Shown here in pieces: positions 7,479 through 7,558 of a DNA stretch of 7,558 nt. The notes under the pieces were generated by a model. The model ran no database searches. It saw only the letters and a list, made by a program, of their open reading frames with translations, and was not told the DNA's origin. Position 1 is the stretch's first letter, and each line of letters begins with the position of its first letter. The stretch comes from Chloroflexota bacterium (lineage in GTDB: Bacteria > Chloroflexota > Limnocylindria > Limnocylindrales > CSP1-4): NCBI GenBank assembly GCA_021802185.1, contig JAKAAV010000103.1:1-7558 (forward strand). Reading direction: 5' to 3'. A program made the translations under genes and the position numbers.

Positions 7479-7558
7479 TCGAGGCGTGCGCCCATCGCCC
7501 TTGAATACACCCACCCCGTCGTTGCGACGGCCGAGCGGCGCCAGGACGGGACCTCCGG
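7479..7558. other. Window edge, no gene recognised
   Basis: No supported coding sequence. It contains a perfect 6-bp stem, CCGTCG (7516-7521) with CGACGG (7525-7530) around TTG, with no U-run on either strand. The last eight bases (ACCTCCGG) repeat the sequence around the acs SD (7333-7340), but no start codon follows on the minus strand. Confidence 0.4.

Noticed and set aside
7328..7510. N-terminal extension of acs to an upstream start
   Set aside because: It would place the promoter and leader inside the coding sequence; the ATG at 7327 has a strong SD and matches the usual family beginning.

Overview
The window comes from a high-GC bacterium (about 70% G+C by eye). It uses GTG and TTG starts behind clear Shine-Dalgarno (SD) sites, and long open frames appear in all six registers simply because stops are rare. 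Gene content and codon style fit Actinomycetota or a high-GC Chloroflexota-type lineage; I cannot place it further. Four complete genes are well supported, plus the wreck of a two-component system at the left end. I see no tRNA, rRNA, CRISPR, transposase or phage gene.

Left end (1-865): no intact gene. On the minus strand lie two shards of a response regulator/histidine kinase pair: the end of a receiver domain (366-458) and the last part of a kinase ATP-binding domain (37-300). They are in different frames and everything that should lie between them is missing. Immediately beyond the receiver shard is a cluster of GCTCGC/GCGAGC inverted repeats (463-528). An extended -10 promoter near 658-666 and a long GC-rich leader then lead into the first intact gene.

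Centre, plus strand: a RhlE-type DEAD-box RNA helicase (866-2158), then after 91 bases a cytoplasmic GH36 alpha-galactosidase (2250-4472). No transporter or other sugar gene accompanies the galactosidase, so it looks like a stand-alone gene or the tail of a loose transcription unit. Convergent genes meet at 4473-4647, which holds a 17-base tandem repeat and a strong hairpin suitable as a shared terminator.

Right part, minus strand: acs (acetyl-CoA synthetase, 7327 to 5360) followed 85 bases downstream by satP (acetate/succinate uptake permease of the GPR1/FUN34/YaaH family, 5274 to 4648). Together they form an acetate-scavenging unit: the permease brings acetate in and the synthetase traps it as acetyl-CoA. 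A good promoter (TTGACA-16-TAGGCT, 7417-7444) with an upstream dyad precedes acs. The leaders of both genes carry the same 12-base word, TTGTCCGTGGCA, about 40 bases before the start codon, next to a GC-rich hairpin and ahead of the SD.

The genes themselves are ordinary. I did not find an undescribed multi-gene system. The items most worth a second look are the shared acs/satP leader element, the collapsed two-component locus, and the alternating inverted repeats at its edge.
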